Assembly (NCBI RefSeq): GCF_904426505.1
Contig: NZ_CAJGBN010000002.1
Location: 62,001-126,000 of the forward strand
Source of the DNA: Rubrivivax sp. A210
GTDB taxonomy: Bacteria; Pseudomonadota; Gammaproteobacteria; Burkholderiales; Burkholderiaceae_C
Length of the DNA: 64,000 nucleotides
Direction: 5' to 3'
Position 1 is the stretch's first letter, and each line of letters starts with the position of its first letter. Below, piece by piece: positions 1-7,826 of the stretch. The position numbers were made by a program, and so were the translations under genes. A model generated the notes under the pieces. It was not told where the DNA came from and did not search any database. It saw only the letters and a list, made by a program, of their open reading frames with translations.

Positions 1-306
1 CTGGGCCGCCATGGACGGCAGCGACGCCACGGCAAAGCTCAGCAGATGCAGCACGCGCGCCAGTCCGCCGGGCCGCTGCGGCACCCACAGCGGGGCGCGC
101 CACACGTCCACGCCCTGCCAGCTCTCACGCCGCCAGGGCGGCCAGGCGTAGCCCGGCGCCACGCGCCAGGCCGGGTAGTAGGGCGGCGCGCAGACCACCC
201 GCACCTCGTGGCCACGCGCCGCCAGCCAGGCCGCCATCTCGCCCGAGTACTTGCCGATGCCGGTGGGCTCCGGGGCGAAGTTGGCGCTGTAGAACAGGAT
301 CTTCAC
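1..306 (-). CDS. WcaI-like glycosyltransferase, 3' part cut by window edge
   Basis: The first 102 codons of a glycosyltransferase that runs off the left edge. The start is GTG at 306-304, giving MKILFYSANFAPEPTGIGKY, the typical N-terminus of the WcaI family (GT4-type, GT-B fold), with the glycine-rich G-I-G-K-Y acceptor loop. No in-frame ATG lies closer, and the GTG follows the stop of the upstream GT2 gene (338) by 31 bases, so it is probably the last gene of the operon visible here. The likely role is cytoplasmic transfer of a sugar onto the lipid-linked exopolysaccharide repeat. The specific sugar cannot be read from the sequence. The family call is confident; the C-terminal donor domain is not in view. 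Confidence 0.8.
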   Translation of the reverse strand, partial: MKILFYSANFAPEPTGIGKYSGEMAAWLAARGHEVRVVCAPPYYPAWRVAPGYAWPPWRRESWQGVDVWRAPLWVPQRPGGLARVLHLLSFAVASLPSMAAQ

Positions 307-337
307 GCGCTGCGCCCGAAGCGATTGGGGGCCGCCT

Positions 338-1162
338 TCATGAAGAGGCCCGCTCCAGTTCGCGCACCTTGAGCACGATCATGTACTCGTAGATGGCCTG
401 CAGCATGGCGTAGGTGAGCCCGGCGCGGCCGTCGAGAAAGCCGCGCTTGCCGATGTAGAGCAGCAAGAACTTGATCACCGGCCGCAACGGCAGGCGGTAG
501 AACAGTTCCTTTTGATGAAAGCGGCGCTCGTGGAAATCGGCCGCGGTAAAGACCTTGCGCAGCGAGAAGGCCGCCTGGCCGCGCCGGTTGTCCATGATCT
601 GGCGCGCCTCGAAGCTGCTGTAGCTGTTGTGCCGCTCCAGCCAGTGCGTGACGCCCTTGCTGAAGGGGAAATGGTCGAGATAGCCACCCAGCTGCGCCAC
701 CGGGCCGTCGGCGATGGAAATCGGGTTCACCAGCCGCTCGTAGCGCATCTTCTCGGGCCTGAACAAGCGCATGTAGAAGGGCGAGGTCTGCACATGGGCC
801 AGCCAGGTGCCCATGAAGAAATCGCGCCGCTGCAGGCGAAAGGCCACGGCATCGCCCGGCTTGGCGGCGGCGGCCTGCACCGCCTGCACCAGCTCGGGCG
901 TCATGCGCTCATCGGCGTCGATGTAGAAGACCCAGGGGTGCTTGAAGCGGATGTTGGCCAGCCCCCAGTTCTGGTGCGCGGCCCAGTTGTCAAACGGGCG
1001 CTGGGTGACGTGGGCGCCGGCGCGCCGGGCGATGGCCACGGTCTCGTCGGTGCTCACCGAATCGTAGAGATGGATGTCGTCCGACCAGGCCACGCTGGCC
1101 AGGCAGCCGGGCAGATCCTGCTGTTCGTTCTTGGTCAGGATCAGTATCGAAACGCCGCTCAC
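338..1162 (-). CDS. Family 2 glycosyltransferase
   Basis: A 274-residue GT-A fold enzyme resembling the WaaE/KdtX-like group of family 2 transferases. The N-terminus reads SILILTKNE, the nucleotide-sugar-binding strand, and the metal-binding D-A-D-E motif appears near residue 90 (FYIDADE). The start is GTG at 1162, overlapping the stop of the acetyltransferase gene as GTGA, so the two are probably translationally coupled. The C-terminus (LLLYIGKRGFLDG, then a hydrophobic stretch) matches the membrane-associating tail common in this group. Within the operon it should add one sugar of the repeat unit at the inner face of the cytoplasmic membrane. Donor and linkage are unknown. Confidence 0.88.
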   Translation of the reverse strand: MSGVSILILTKNEQQDLPGCLASVAWSDDIHLYDSVSTDETVAIARRAGAHVTQRPFDNWAAHQNWGLANIRFKHPWVFYIDADERMTPELVQAVQAAAAKPGDAVAFRLQRRDFFMGTWLAHVQTSPFYMRLFRPEKMRYERLVNPISIADGPVAQLGGYLDHFPFSKGVTHWLERHNSYSSFEARQIMDNRRGQAAFSLRKVFTAADFHERRFHQKELFYRLPLRPVIKFLLLYIGKRGFLDGRAGLTYAMLQAIYEYMIVLKVRELERASS

Positions 1163-1770
1163 GCTGGTTTTCCCTCTTGGTCATCCGCTGCGGCAGCGGG
1201 CAGCGGCCGGGCCTTGATCCTGCGGCAGGGGTTGCCGGCATAGATGGTCCAGGCCTGGTCCAGGTTGCGCGTCACCACCGACATCGCGCCCACCACCACG
1301 CCGTCGGCGATGGCGATGCCGGGTGCCACGAAGACACCGGCCGCCACCCAGACCTGGCTGCCCAGTGTGATGGGGGCAAAGGTCAGGGGCATGTCGGTAC
1401 GGGTGTAGTCGTGGCTGCCGGTACACAGATAGCCGAACTGCGAGACCACACTGTGCGGGCCCAACGTCACCGGCGCGAAGTTGTAGACATTGACCCCTTC
1501 GCCCAGCGCGGCCCAGTCGCCCAGTTTCAGGTTCCAGGGCATGAGCACGCGCACGCCCGGCAGGATGGTGCAGTGGCTGCCGATGTCGGCCCCCATCAGC
1601 CGCAGCGCCGACACACGCAGTGGCGACAGCGGCTTGGGCAGCCAGCGCACCAGCGGCTGCAGCAGATAAGACCACAGCACGCGCCGCAGCTTGATGCCCA
1701 GAGGCCATTGCTGGCGATTCCTGGCCAGGTCGATGAAAACCGGGCCGGCGTCGGGACGGTGTTCGCTCAT
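1159..1770 (-). CDS. WcaF-type exopolysaccharide acetyltransferase
   Basis: 203 residues, close to the usual size of putative colanic-acid acetyltransferases (WcaF family). The middle and C-terminal parts show imperfect hexapeptide repeats of a left-handed beta helix (ADIGSHCTILPG, LGSQVWVAAG, IADGVVVGAM). The trimeric fold uses acetyl-CoA; the His in the C-T-G-S-H-D motif (about residue 118) is the probable catalytic base. It would O-acetylate a sugar of the repeat unit in the cytoplasm. ATG at 1770 lies 7 bases after the methyltransferase stop, and its own stop overlaps the GT2 start by 4 bases. Family assignment is strong; the acceptor sugar is unknown. Confidence 0.88.
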   Translation of the reverse strand: MSEHRPDAGPVFIDLARNRQQWPLGIKLRRVLWSYLLQPLVRWLPKPLSPLRVSALRLMGADIGSHCTILPGVRVLMPWNLKLGDWAALGEGVNVYNFAPVTLGPHSVVSQFGYLCTGSHDYTRTDMPLTFAPITLGSQVWVAAGVFVAPGIAIADGVVVGAMSVVTRNLDQAWTIYAGNPCRRIKARPLPAAAADDQEGKPA

Positions 1771-1777
1771 GGCAATC

Positions 1778-2707
1778 TCATCCCGGCTTGCGGCAGACGA
1801 AGTACATCACCGCCCCGTCCATCGCCGGACCGATTGTCGCGCTTGCCCAGGCCGCATTGAGCAGCTTGCGCAGGCCGTAAAGGCGGTAACGGCCCCCCAT
1901 CTCGCTGGCCAGGGCGCGCTTCAGGTCAAAGGCCTGCTCGGGCGTCACCGTCTGGTCGCGCAGGCGCCGCAGGCCGTCGCGCGCCAGAAACTCCCAGGGC
2001 GTGTAGGACATGGACGTTTCGATCTCCAGCCCGCCGGCGGCCCGCAATGCGCGCGCCAGCGTCTCGGGCCCGAAATGACTGATGTGGGTGTGCGGTATCC
2101 ATTTCGGGAAGGCCGCACCGAGCGAGCGCACGACGCCGGACTCGAAGTTGTCGGTCATCACCAGCAGGCGCCCGCCCGGCTTCACGTAGGCGGCCAGCTC
2201 GCGGATGAAATCCACCGGCCGGGCCACATGTTCAATGACCTCGAAGCTGGCCACAAGGTCGAAGCCGGCCTTGTCCAGACCGGCGTCGGCCAGCATGGCA
2301 GCAATCACCTGCACGCCAAGTGCGTTGCGCGCAAAGGCGGCCTCCTGGTGCGAAGGCTCGACACCGACGCCGATGACGCCGTGGCGCTGCTGCAGCCGGT
2401 CCAGCAGATAGCCGTAGCCCGCGCCCACGTCCAGCACGCGCTCGCCCGGGCTCAAGGCCAGCAGGCGCGGCAGCACCGCGGCATTGATGGTGGCGTTGAC
2501 CGACTGGCCCAGCTGGTGGCGCAAGCCGCCAAAGCCCTCGGCGTAGTAGGCGGCCAGCGCCTCTTCGCCGAGCACGCAAGCCGAATGCAGAAAGCCGCAG
2601 CCGGCGCAGCGCACGACCGGGATGTCGGGGAAGGCAATGTGGGGCAGGCGCCGCGCCTCACCGCACAGTGGGCAAGCGCCGCGATCGATGAAGGTCGAGG
2701 CGCCCAT
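1778..2707 (-). CDS. SAM-dependent methyltransferase with N-terminal zinc-ribbon
   Basis: 309 residues. The N-terminus carries two Cys pairs (CPLC and CAGC), a zinc-ribbon-like segment found ahead of Methyltransf_11/23 domains in cell-surface sugar clusters. Motif I follows (VLDVGAGYGYLL), then the acidic post-I region and a PGGRLLV motif typical of class I Rossmann methyltransferases. The start is set at ATG 2707, which shares one base with the stop of the neighbouring methyltransferase (TGATG); a longer reading to 2737 would overlap that gene by 31 bases. It probably methylates a sugar or other group of the exopolysaccharide, judging only from its position. Confidence 0.82.
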   Translation of the reverse strand: MGASTFIDRGACPLCGEARRLPHIAFPDIPVVRCAGCGFLHSACVLGEEALAAYYAEGFGGLRHQLGQSVNATINAAVLPRLLALSPGERVLDVGAGYGYLLDRLQQRHGVIGVGVEPSHQEAAFARNALGVQVIAAMLADAGLDKAGFDLVASFEVIEHVARPVDFIRELAAYVKPGGRLLVMTDNFESGVVRSLGAAFPKWIPHTHISHFGPETLARALRAAGGLEIETSMSYTPWEFLARDGLRRLRDQTVTPEQAFDLKRALASEMGGRYRLYGLRKLLNAAWASATIGPAMDGAVMYFVCRKPG

Positions 2708-3645
2708 CAGGCCTTCTTGCGCAGCACGAAGCGCCATTTCTCGGACAGCAGCTCGTCCTCGTCATAGGCCGCGAGTTCGGTCCGCAGCGCCGGCGTCAGG
2801 AACTGGCGCCCCAGGCCTGGTTTCAGGTTGTCGACCGAGACGATGTCGAAATGGGCTTCGAACAAGGCCCGGTAGTCACGCACCCGCCACTCGTTGAGAA
2901 AGCAATCGGCGACGAAGCGGCGCCGGCGCAAATGTTCCCAGGGCTCGGATCGCCGCACGCCATCACGGGCGAAGGAGTTCGGGTACCACTCGACAAGATG
3001 GCCGCCGCAGATGCCGGTGTAAACCGAAGGCGAAATCACCGCCATGCCGCCCGGCGCCAGCGCGCGTGCCATGCCGGCGCAGACGGCGTCGAGCGCGGCG
3101 CCCGGGATGTGCTCGAACACGTCTTCCGAATAGAAGAAGTCCACCGAGCCGGGGGCGATGGCCGCGGTGGCAATGTCGCCAACCAGAAAGCGGTCTGGCG
3201 CCAGGCGCAACCGCGCGCCGCGCCGCGCCAGCACGCGAATCAGGGCGCGGCGCTCGTGGGCGTCGAAGACCAGCGCACGAACGCTGCTCTTGACGAAGCG
3301 CAGCGGACCGTTGCGGCGCAGGATGCGCAGCAGCTCGGCTCCCGAGCGCTCGAGCATGGGCGCGTCGAGGTCGATGCCGCGTGCATCCAAGCCGAGGGAG
3401 ATTGACGCGATCAGGCGCAGCGGCCTCGCGCCATAGCCAACCTCGAAGATGCGCGCGTCGTCGAAACGGCGTTCGCTCTGCCCCTCGTAGAGCCCGCGGT
3501 AGGCGTCAATCTCGGCCACCAATGAAGCAAGTTCGCCTTCCTTCGAGCGCAAGCCGGCCAGGCGCATGCGCAGGAACTGCAGGTTCTCCCAGCCCCAGCC
3601 CCAGGCTGAACCGATGCGGCCGACCGAATTGCTTGCCTTGCTCAT
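2707..3645 (-). CDS. SAM-dependent methyltransferase
   Basis: 312 residues. A degenerate motif I (FEVGYGARPLRL) and a downstream FFYSEDVFEHI segment followed by LAPGGMAVISP mark a class I methyltransferase of the Methyltransf_11 type. The glycine-rich loop is less canonical than in the next gene, so activity is likely but not certain. The start is ATG 3645, overlapping the stop of the preceding GT4 gene as ATGA; an open frame extends upstream to 3999 but lies inside that gene. Its stop shares a base with the next start. Two consecutive methyltransferases suggest a polymer with more than one methyl decoration, or a chain-terminating methylation. Confidence 0.78.
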   Translation of the reverse strand: MSKASNSVGRIGSAWGWGWENLQFLRMRLAGLRSKEGELASLVAEIDAYRGLYEGQSERRFDDARIFEVGYGARPLRLIASISLGLDARGIDLDAPMLERSGAELLRILRRNGPLRFVKSSVRALVFDAHERRALIRVLARRGARLRLAPDRFLVGDIATAAIAPGSVDFFYSEDVFEHIPGAALDAVCAGMARALAPGGMAVISPSVYTGICGGHLVEWYPNSFARDGVRRSEPWEHLRRRRFVADCFLNEWRVRDYRALFEAHFDIVSVDNLKPGLGRQFLTPALRTELAAYDEDELLSEKWRFVLRKKA

Positions 3646-4829
3646 GCCGTCACCTCGTTTGGCGCTGGCCGTGGGTTGCCGGCGTCGAGCACCCCCAGCA
3701 GCGAGACCGCCATCGCATCCACCGAATAGCGGCGCCTGAAGGCCGCGGTTGCGTGCTGGCGAAATTCGGCCCGCCGCAGAGGCGTCAGCGCCAGCCACTG
3801 TTGCAGGCTTCGCCGTGTGCCCTCCAGCGTGTCGGGCGCCACGATCCCGGCCCCGTCGGCCTCGATCTCGCGCCAGATGTTCACCTTGTCGGAGATCAGC
3901 ACCGGCAGTCCGCAGCCCAGGGCCTCGGCCACGGCAATGCCAAAGTTTTCCTGGTGCGAAGGCAGCGCAAACACCTCGGCGGCATGGAAGGCGCCCCACT
4001 TGGCGTCGCCCGCCAGCATACCGGGCCAGCAGACGCGGTCGGCAATGCCGGCCGCGGCGGCCTGGGCCTGAAGGCCTGCTTGCAGGCCGCCCTGGTCGGG
4101 ACCGGCCATCACCAAGTGGAGGCTGGGGTCGGCCGCGGCCTCGGCCGCAAAAGCCTGCAGCAGCAGGTCGCAGCCCTTCTTCTCGTGGATGCGGCTCAGG
4201 AAGAGCACGATGCGCTTGCCACGCAACTGCGGATGGGCCGCCAGAAAGCCTTCACGCAGGCGTTCGGCGTCCTGCGGCGGCTGGGCCGTGCCATAGGCCA
4301 CAACCCGCTCTCGTGCGCGGTAGAGCCAGAAGCTCCGACGCGCCTGCAAGCGCTCTTCCTCGCTGGTGAAAAGCACACCGGCGGCATCGCGCAGCACGCG
4401 GTATTCGGCCCAGGGCCAGTAAAGCCATTTCTTGAGGTGCTTGAGCGGATAGGTCTTCTTGAACCAGGGGTCCAGCATGCCGTGGGTGAAGACGTAGTAG
4501 GGCAGGCCCAGCCGCGTGAGCGCGCGCCAGGTGGCATAGCCGTGGTACTGCCAAAGGCCGTTGACCACCACCGCGTCGTAGTCGCGCGCATGGGCCATCA
4601 ACCAGGGCACGAGGCGCGGGTTGTAGAGATAGCCGCGAGACGAAGGCCCCAGCGCATGCACCGGCAGGGGAAAGCACGCCAGAAAGCAGGCCGCCGGGTC
4701 GTCCAGCGTCACGATCTCGACCCTGTGCCCCATCTCCAGCAGCCGCAGGCCGCGCTGGCGCACGCCTTCCATGGGGCCGCCGCCTTGCGGGTCCACGGTG
4801 GGCAGCACATGCAAGATTTTCATGGGCAT
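3642..4829 (-). CDS. Family 4 glycosyltransferase
   Basis: 395 residues, GT-B fold. The N-terminal domain starts MPMKILHVLPTVDPQGGGP with the glycine-rich acceptor loop. The C-terminal domain has the E-x7-E motif of retaining GT4 enzymes (QENFGIAVAEALGCGLPV). FLSRIHEKKG is the beta-strand/loop at the start of the Glycos_transf_1 domain. ATG 4829 is 6 bases after the asparagine-synthase stop; a second ATG two codons later (4823) is an equal alternative. It ends by overlapping the methyltransferase start by 4 bases. It should transfer a sugar from a nucleotide donor to the lipid-linked repeat at the inner membrane; the donor is unknown. Confidence 0.88.
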   Translation of the reverse strand: MPMKILHVLPTVDPQGGGPMEGVRQRGLRLLEMGHRVEIVTLDDPAACFLACFPLPVHALGPSSRGYLYNPRLVPWLMAHARDYDAVVVNGLWQYHGYATWRALTRLGLPYYVFTHGMLDPWFKKTYPLKHLKKWLYWPWAEYRVLRDAAGVLFTSEEERLQARRSFWLYRARERVVAYGTAQPPQDAERLREGFLAAHPQLRGKRIVLFLSRIHEKKGCDLLLQAFAAEAAADPSLHLVMAGPDQGGLQAGLQAQAAAAGIADRVCWPGMLAGDAKWGAFHAAEVFALPSHQENFGIAVAEALGCGLPVLISDKVNIWREIEADGAGIVAPDTLEGTRRSLQQWLALTPLRRAEFRQHATAAFRRRYSVDAMAVSLLGVLDAGNPRPAPNEVTA

Positions 4830-4835
4830 CCGGGC

Positions 4836-6620
4836 TCAGGCGGGCACGAAGGCGCGATACACCGCCCGCCCCCAGCCTCGCAGATTGCCCGCCGTGGTGG
4901 CCGCGCTGGGGTTGAGCCACTGGTGGATGGGCACGGCAAAGCCGGTCTTGGGCCGCTCCAGCACCGAGGCCGGCAGGTGCGGCGCCACGGTGCGGGCGAT
5001 GCGGCGCTTCTCTTCCTTGGCGTCCAGGCCCGGGATCTCGATGAAGCGGCGCAACAGGGTGGTATCGACGAAGGGAACGCGGATTTCCAGCGAATGCGCC
5101 ATGCCGGCCCAGTCGGCATCGCGCAACAACTGGTGCTTCATGTACCACTGCATTTCCAGCGCCGAAATGGCCAGGCGCTCGGAGCCTATGCCCTCCATGC
5201 TGGCCTGCAGTCGGCCCAGGGTATCGAGTTCTTCCAGGCCCTGGGCGGCCATCTCCGGGTCCATCACGCCGGCCAGCTCCCACGGCATGTAGAGCGAGCG
5301 CCGCAGCAGATAGGCGCCGGCCAGCGTGCCGCCGTATTCCAGCAGGCCGGCGTACTTGGCCGAGGGCAGCAGACCCGACAGCGGTGCCAGGCCCTGGCGC
5401 ACGGCCCGTCCCAGGCCGCCCAGGCGCCCCATGCCTTCGAGGCTGCGGCGCAGGCGCGGCAGCTGGTGGAAGCTGGGGTAGGAGCCGAAGAGCTCGTCGC
5501 CGCCTATGCCCGAGAGCACGACCTTGAGCCCCTGCTGCTGCGCCATCCGGGAGACGAACCAGGTGTTGATGCCGTCGATGGAGGGCTGGTCCATGGCGGC
5601 CAGCAGGCGCTCGCGGTCGGCCGCGAAATCGGCGGCCGAGATGCGCTGCAGCGTGTGTTCGGTGCCCAGGCTGGCTGCCACCTCGCCGGCCAGGGCCGCC
5701 TCGTCATAGGGCGTGCCGGCATAGGCGTCGAAGCCCAGCGTCATGGTGCGCAGGCTGCCCAGCTGGCGGGCACAGGCGGCCAGCATGGTGGAGTCGAGCC
5801 CGGCCGAGAGGAAGACGCCCACCGGCACATCGGCCACCCTGTGCGCGGCCACGCTGTCTCGCACCGCCTCGGCCACCGCCTGCAGCGCCGCTTCGGTGCC
5901 GTCGGGGCCTGCCACCGGCACCTGCCCCAGGGCCAGCCTGGCGTTGTCAAAGAGCACCGGCTTGCCGGGGCCGGCCACGGTGACCATTTGCCAGTGGCCC
6001 GGCAGCAGCGCATGAATGCCGCGGTACAGCGTGTGCGGCGTGGGCACCGAGCCCCAGAGCAGGAAGCCGGCATGGCCCGCGGGATCGGGGCGCTTGTTCA
6101 CCGCGGCCTCGAGCAAGGCCTTCACCTGCGAGGCAAAGCGCAGGCTGTGGCCGTCGTCGGCGATGTAAAGGGGCTTGATGCCGAAGGCGTCGCGGGCCAG
6201 GAAGAGCTGGCGCCTGGCGGCGTCCCAGAGGGCGAATGCGAACATGCCGCGCAGGCGCGAGAGCATGGCCACGCCGTCGCGCGCATACAGCTTGAGCAGC
6301 ACCTCGGTGTCGGAGTGCGAGCGCACGATGGCGCCACTCCGCAGCAGTTCGTCGCGCAGCGCCGCGTGGTTGTAGATCTCGCCGTTGAAGACGATCTGGT
6401 TGCCAGTCTCGGGGTCCGCCATGGGCTGGGCACCGGCCTCGCTCAGCTCGATGATGGCCAGGCGGCGGTGCGCCAGGCCCACGCGCTGATCGGGGCTGAT
6501 CCACAGGCCGGCGCCGTCGGGCCCGCGTGCGCGCATGCGTTCGCGCACGCGCAGCAGTTCGTCGCGGTCGACCGGGGGGGCATCGGCGCCATAGGCAAAA
6601 CTGCCTGCGATTCCACACAT
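4836..6620 (-). CDS. asnB: Asparagine synthase-like glutamine amidotransferase
   Basis: 594 residues with the two-domain plan of glutamine-hydrolysing asparagine synthase. The class II amidotransferase domain begins with the nucleophile Cys2 (MCGIAG), and has RGPDG and FNGEIYN motifs. The synthetase domain has an ATP-pyrophosphatase loop at residues 272-277 that reads SAGLDS instead of the usual SGGLDS. Such homologues are common in exopolysaccharide loci, where they may amidate a uronic or amino-acid-bearing sugar rather than make free asparagine; that role is inference. It sits between two GT4 genes with gaps of 3 and 6 bases, so it is part of the operon. Confidence 0.88.
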   Translation of the reverse strand: MCGIAGSFAYGADAPPVDRDELLRVRERMRARGPDGAGLWISPDQRVGLAHRRLAIIELSEAGAQPMADPETGNQIVFNGEIYNHAALRDELLRSGAIVRSHSDTEVLLKLYARDGVAMLSRLRGMFAFALWDAARRQLFLARDAFGIKPLYIADDGHSLRFASQVKALLEAAVNKRPDPAGHAGFLLWGSVPTPHTLYRGIHALLPGHWQMVTVAGPGKPVLFDNARLALGQVPVAGPDGTEAALQAVAEAVRDSVAAHRVADVPVGVFLSAGLDSTMLAACARQLGSLRTMTLGFDAYAGTPYDEAALAGEVAASLGTEHTLQRISAADFAADRERLLAAMDQPSIDGINTWFVSRMAQQQGLKVVLSGIGGDELFGSYPSFHQLPRLRRSLEGMGRLGGLGRAVRQGLAPLSGLLPSAKYAGLLEYGGTLAGAYLLRRSLYMPWELAGVMDPEMAAQGLEELDTLGRLQASMEGIGSERLAISALEMQWYMKHQLLRDADWAGMAHSLEIRVPFVDTTLLRRFIEIPGLDAKEEKRRIARTVAPHLPASVLERPKTGFAVPIHQWLNPSAATTAGNLRGWGRAVYRAFVPA

Positions 6621-6623
6621 GGG

Positions 6624-7826
6624 TCAGGCAGTCTTCGCAAAAGTGGCGCCTGGGCCATGCCCCTGCTCCCAGGCCAGCACCTGCGCGTAGATGCGCAGGT
6701 AGCGTTCGATGGCAGTGTCGGTGTCGAAGCGGGCCGCCCAGGCCACGCCGGTGGCCGAAAGACGTGCGCGCTCGTCGGCAGGCAGGGCCAGCAGGTCTTG
6801 CAGCACCCGGGCGCCCTGGGCTGCCCAGGCCTCGGCATCATCGCCGGCGCGCAGGCGCGGCAGGTAGCGGGCGGCCGGACCACCGATCTCGTTCATCGGC
6901 GCCTCGTCGGTGGTGATCACCGGACAGCCGCAGGCCTGGGCCTCGACGATGGGCCAGCCAAAGCCCTCGGCCAGGCTGGGGAACAGGAAGGCCCGCGCGT
7001 GGGCGTAGGCGGCGTTGAGGGTGGCGTTGTCCAGGCCGTGGAGGAAATGCACCTCGCCACATTGCCGGGCCAGGGTCAGCAAGGCCGGCGCAATGGCGTC
7101 GCGCGGCACGCCCACCAGCCAAAGCGGCAAAGGCTGCACGGCCTGGCCGGCATAGCGGGCATACAGGCGCAGCACCCCGGCCACGTTCTTGTACCACTGG
7201 GCCCCGCTCACATGGAGCAGCAGGCCCTGCGGCGCTGCGGGCAGGCCGGCCTCGGCCAGTGCCGCCTGCGCCTGCGCGGGCGGCAGCGCCGCATAAGGGT
7301 AGTTGAGGCCGTTGTAGACCACCTCGGAGGTGACCGGCGTCACACCACCGTACTGGTGCAGGTCATCGCGCGAGCGCGCCGAGACCGAGATGAAGTGGCG
7401 AGCGCGGCGAAAGCCACGGCGGATGTAGTGCTGGTAGACGCGGCCGGTCGGGCCCGTTGGGTTCTCGGGGATCAGGCCCAGGGCCGAACGCAGCGCAAGA
7501 AGGTCATGGCAATGCACGACATGCGGCCGGTGTGCCACCCAGGGCACCCAGGGGCCGAGGGCCTGGTCGCAGAACACGTACAGGGTGTCGGCGGGGTCGC
7601 TGCGCAGTCCGGTGCGGATGTCGCGCGGAAAGATCAGGTACTGGTCGACATAGCCGGCCCACTTTGCGAGCGGGCCGCCTTCGGCGCAGCGGCGCAGGCG
7701 AGGCCGCGGCGTGCGCAGGCATACCTGGTGGCCGCGCGCCGCATAGGCCTGTGCCAGGCTGCGTGCAAAGCGCGGCATGCTCTGCGAGCCCAGGAAATCC
7801 GGGTGGGTGTAGAGCACCAGTTTCAT
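6624..7826 (-). CDS. Family 4 glycosyltransferase
   Basis: 400 residues, GT-B fold. The N-terminal domain begins MKLVLYTHPDFLGSQSMPRF. The donor domain has the canonical E-x7-E motif (EGFGWPIVEAQACGCPV) preceded by FLFPSLA. ATG 7826 overlaps the stop of the membrane-protein gene as ATGA; three bases separate its stop from the asparagine-synthase start. It is one of several GT4 enzymes expected to build the exopolysaccharide repeat in the cytoplasm. Sequence alone does not give donor or acceptor. Confidence 0.88.
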   Translation of the reverse strand: MKLVLYTHPDFLGSQSMPRFARSLAQAYAARGHQVCLRTPRPRLRRCAEGGPLAKWAGYVDQYLIFPRDIRTGLRSDPADTLYVFCDQALGPWVPWVAHRPHVVHCHDLLALRSALGLIPENPTGPTGRVYQHYIRRGFRRARHFISVSARSRDDLHQYGGVTPVTSEVVYNGLNYPYAALPPAQAQAALAEAGLPAAPQGLLLHVSGAQWYKNVAGVLRLYARYAGQAVQPLPLWLVGVPRDAIAPALLTLARQCGEVHFLHGLDNATLNAAYAHARAFLFPSLAEGFGWPIVEAQACGCPVITTDEAPMNEIGGPAARYLPRLRAGDDAEAWAAQGARVLQDLLALPADERARLSATGVAWAARFDTDTAIERYLRIYAQVLAWEQGHGPGATFAKTA

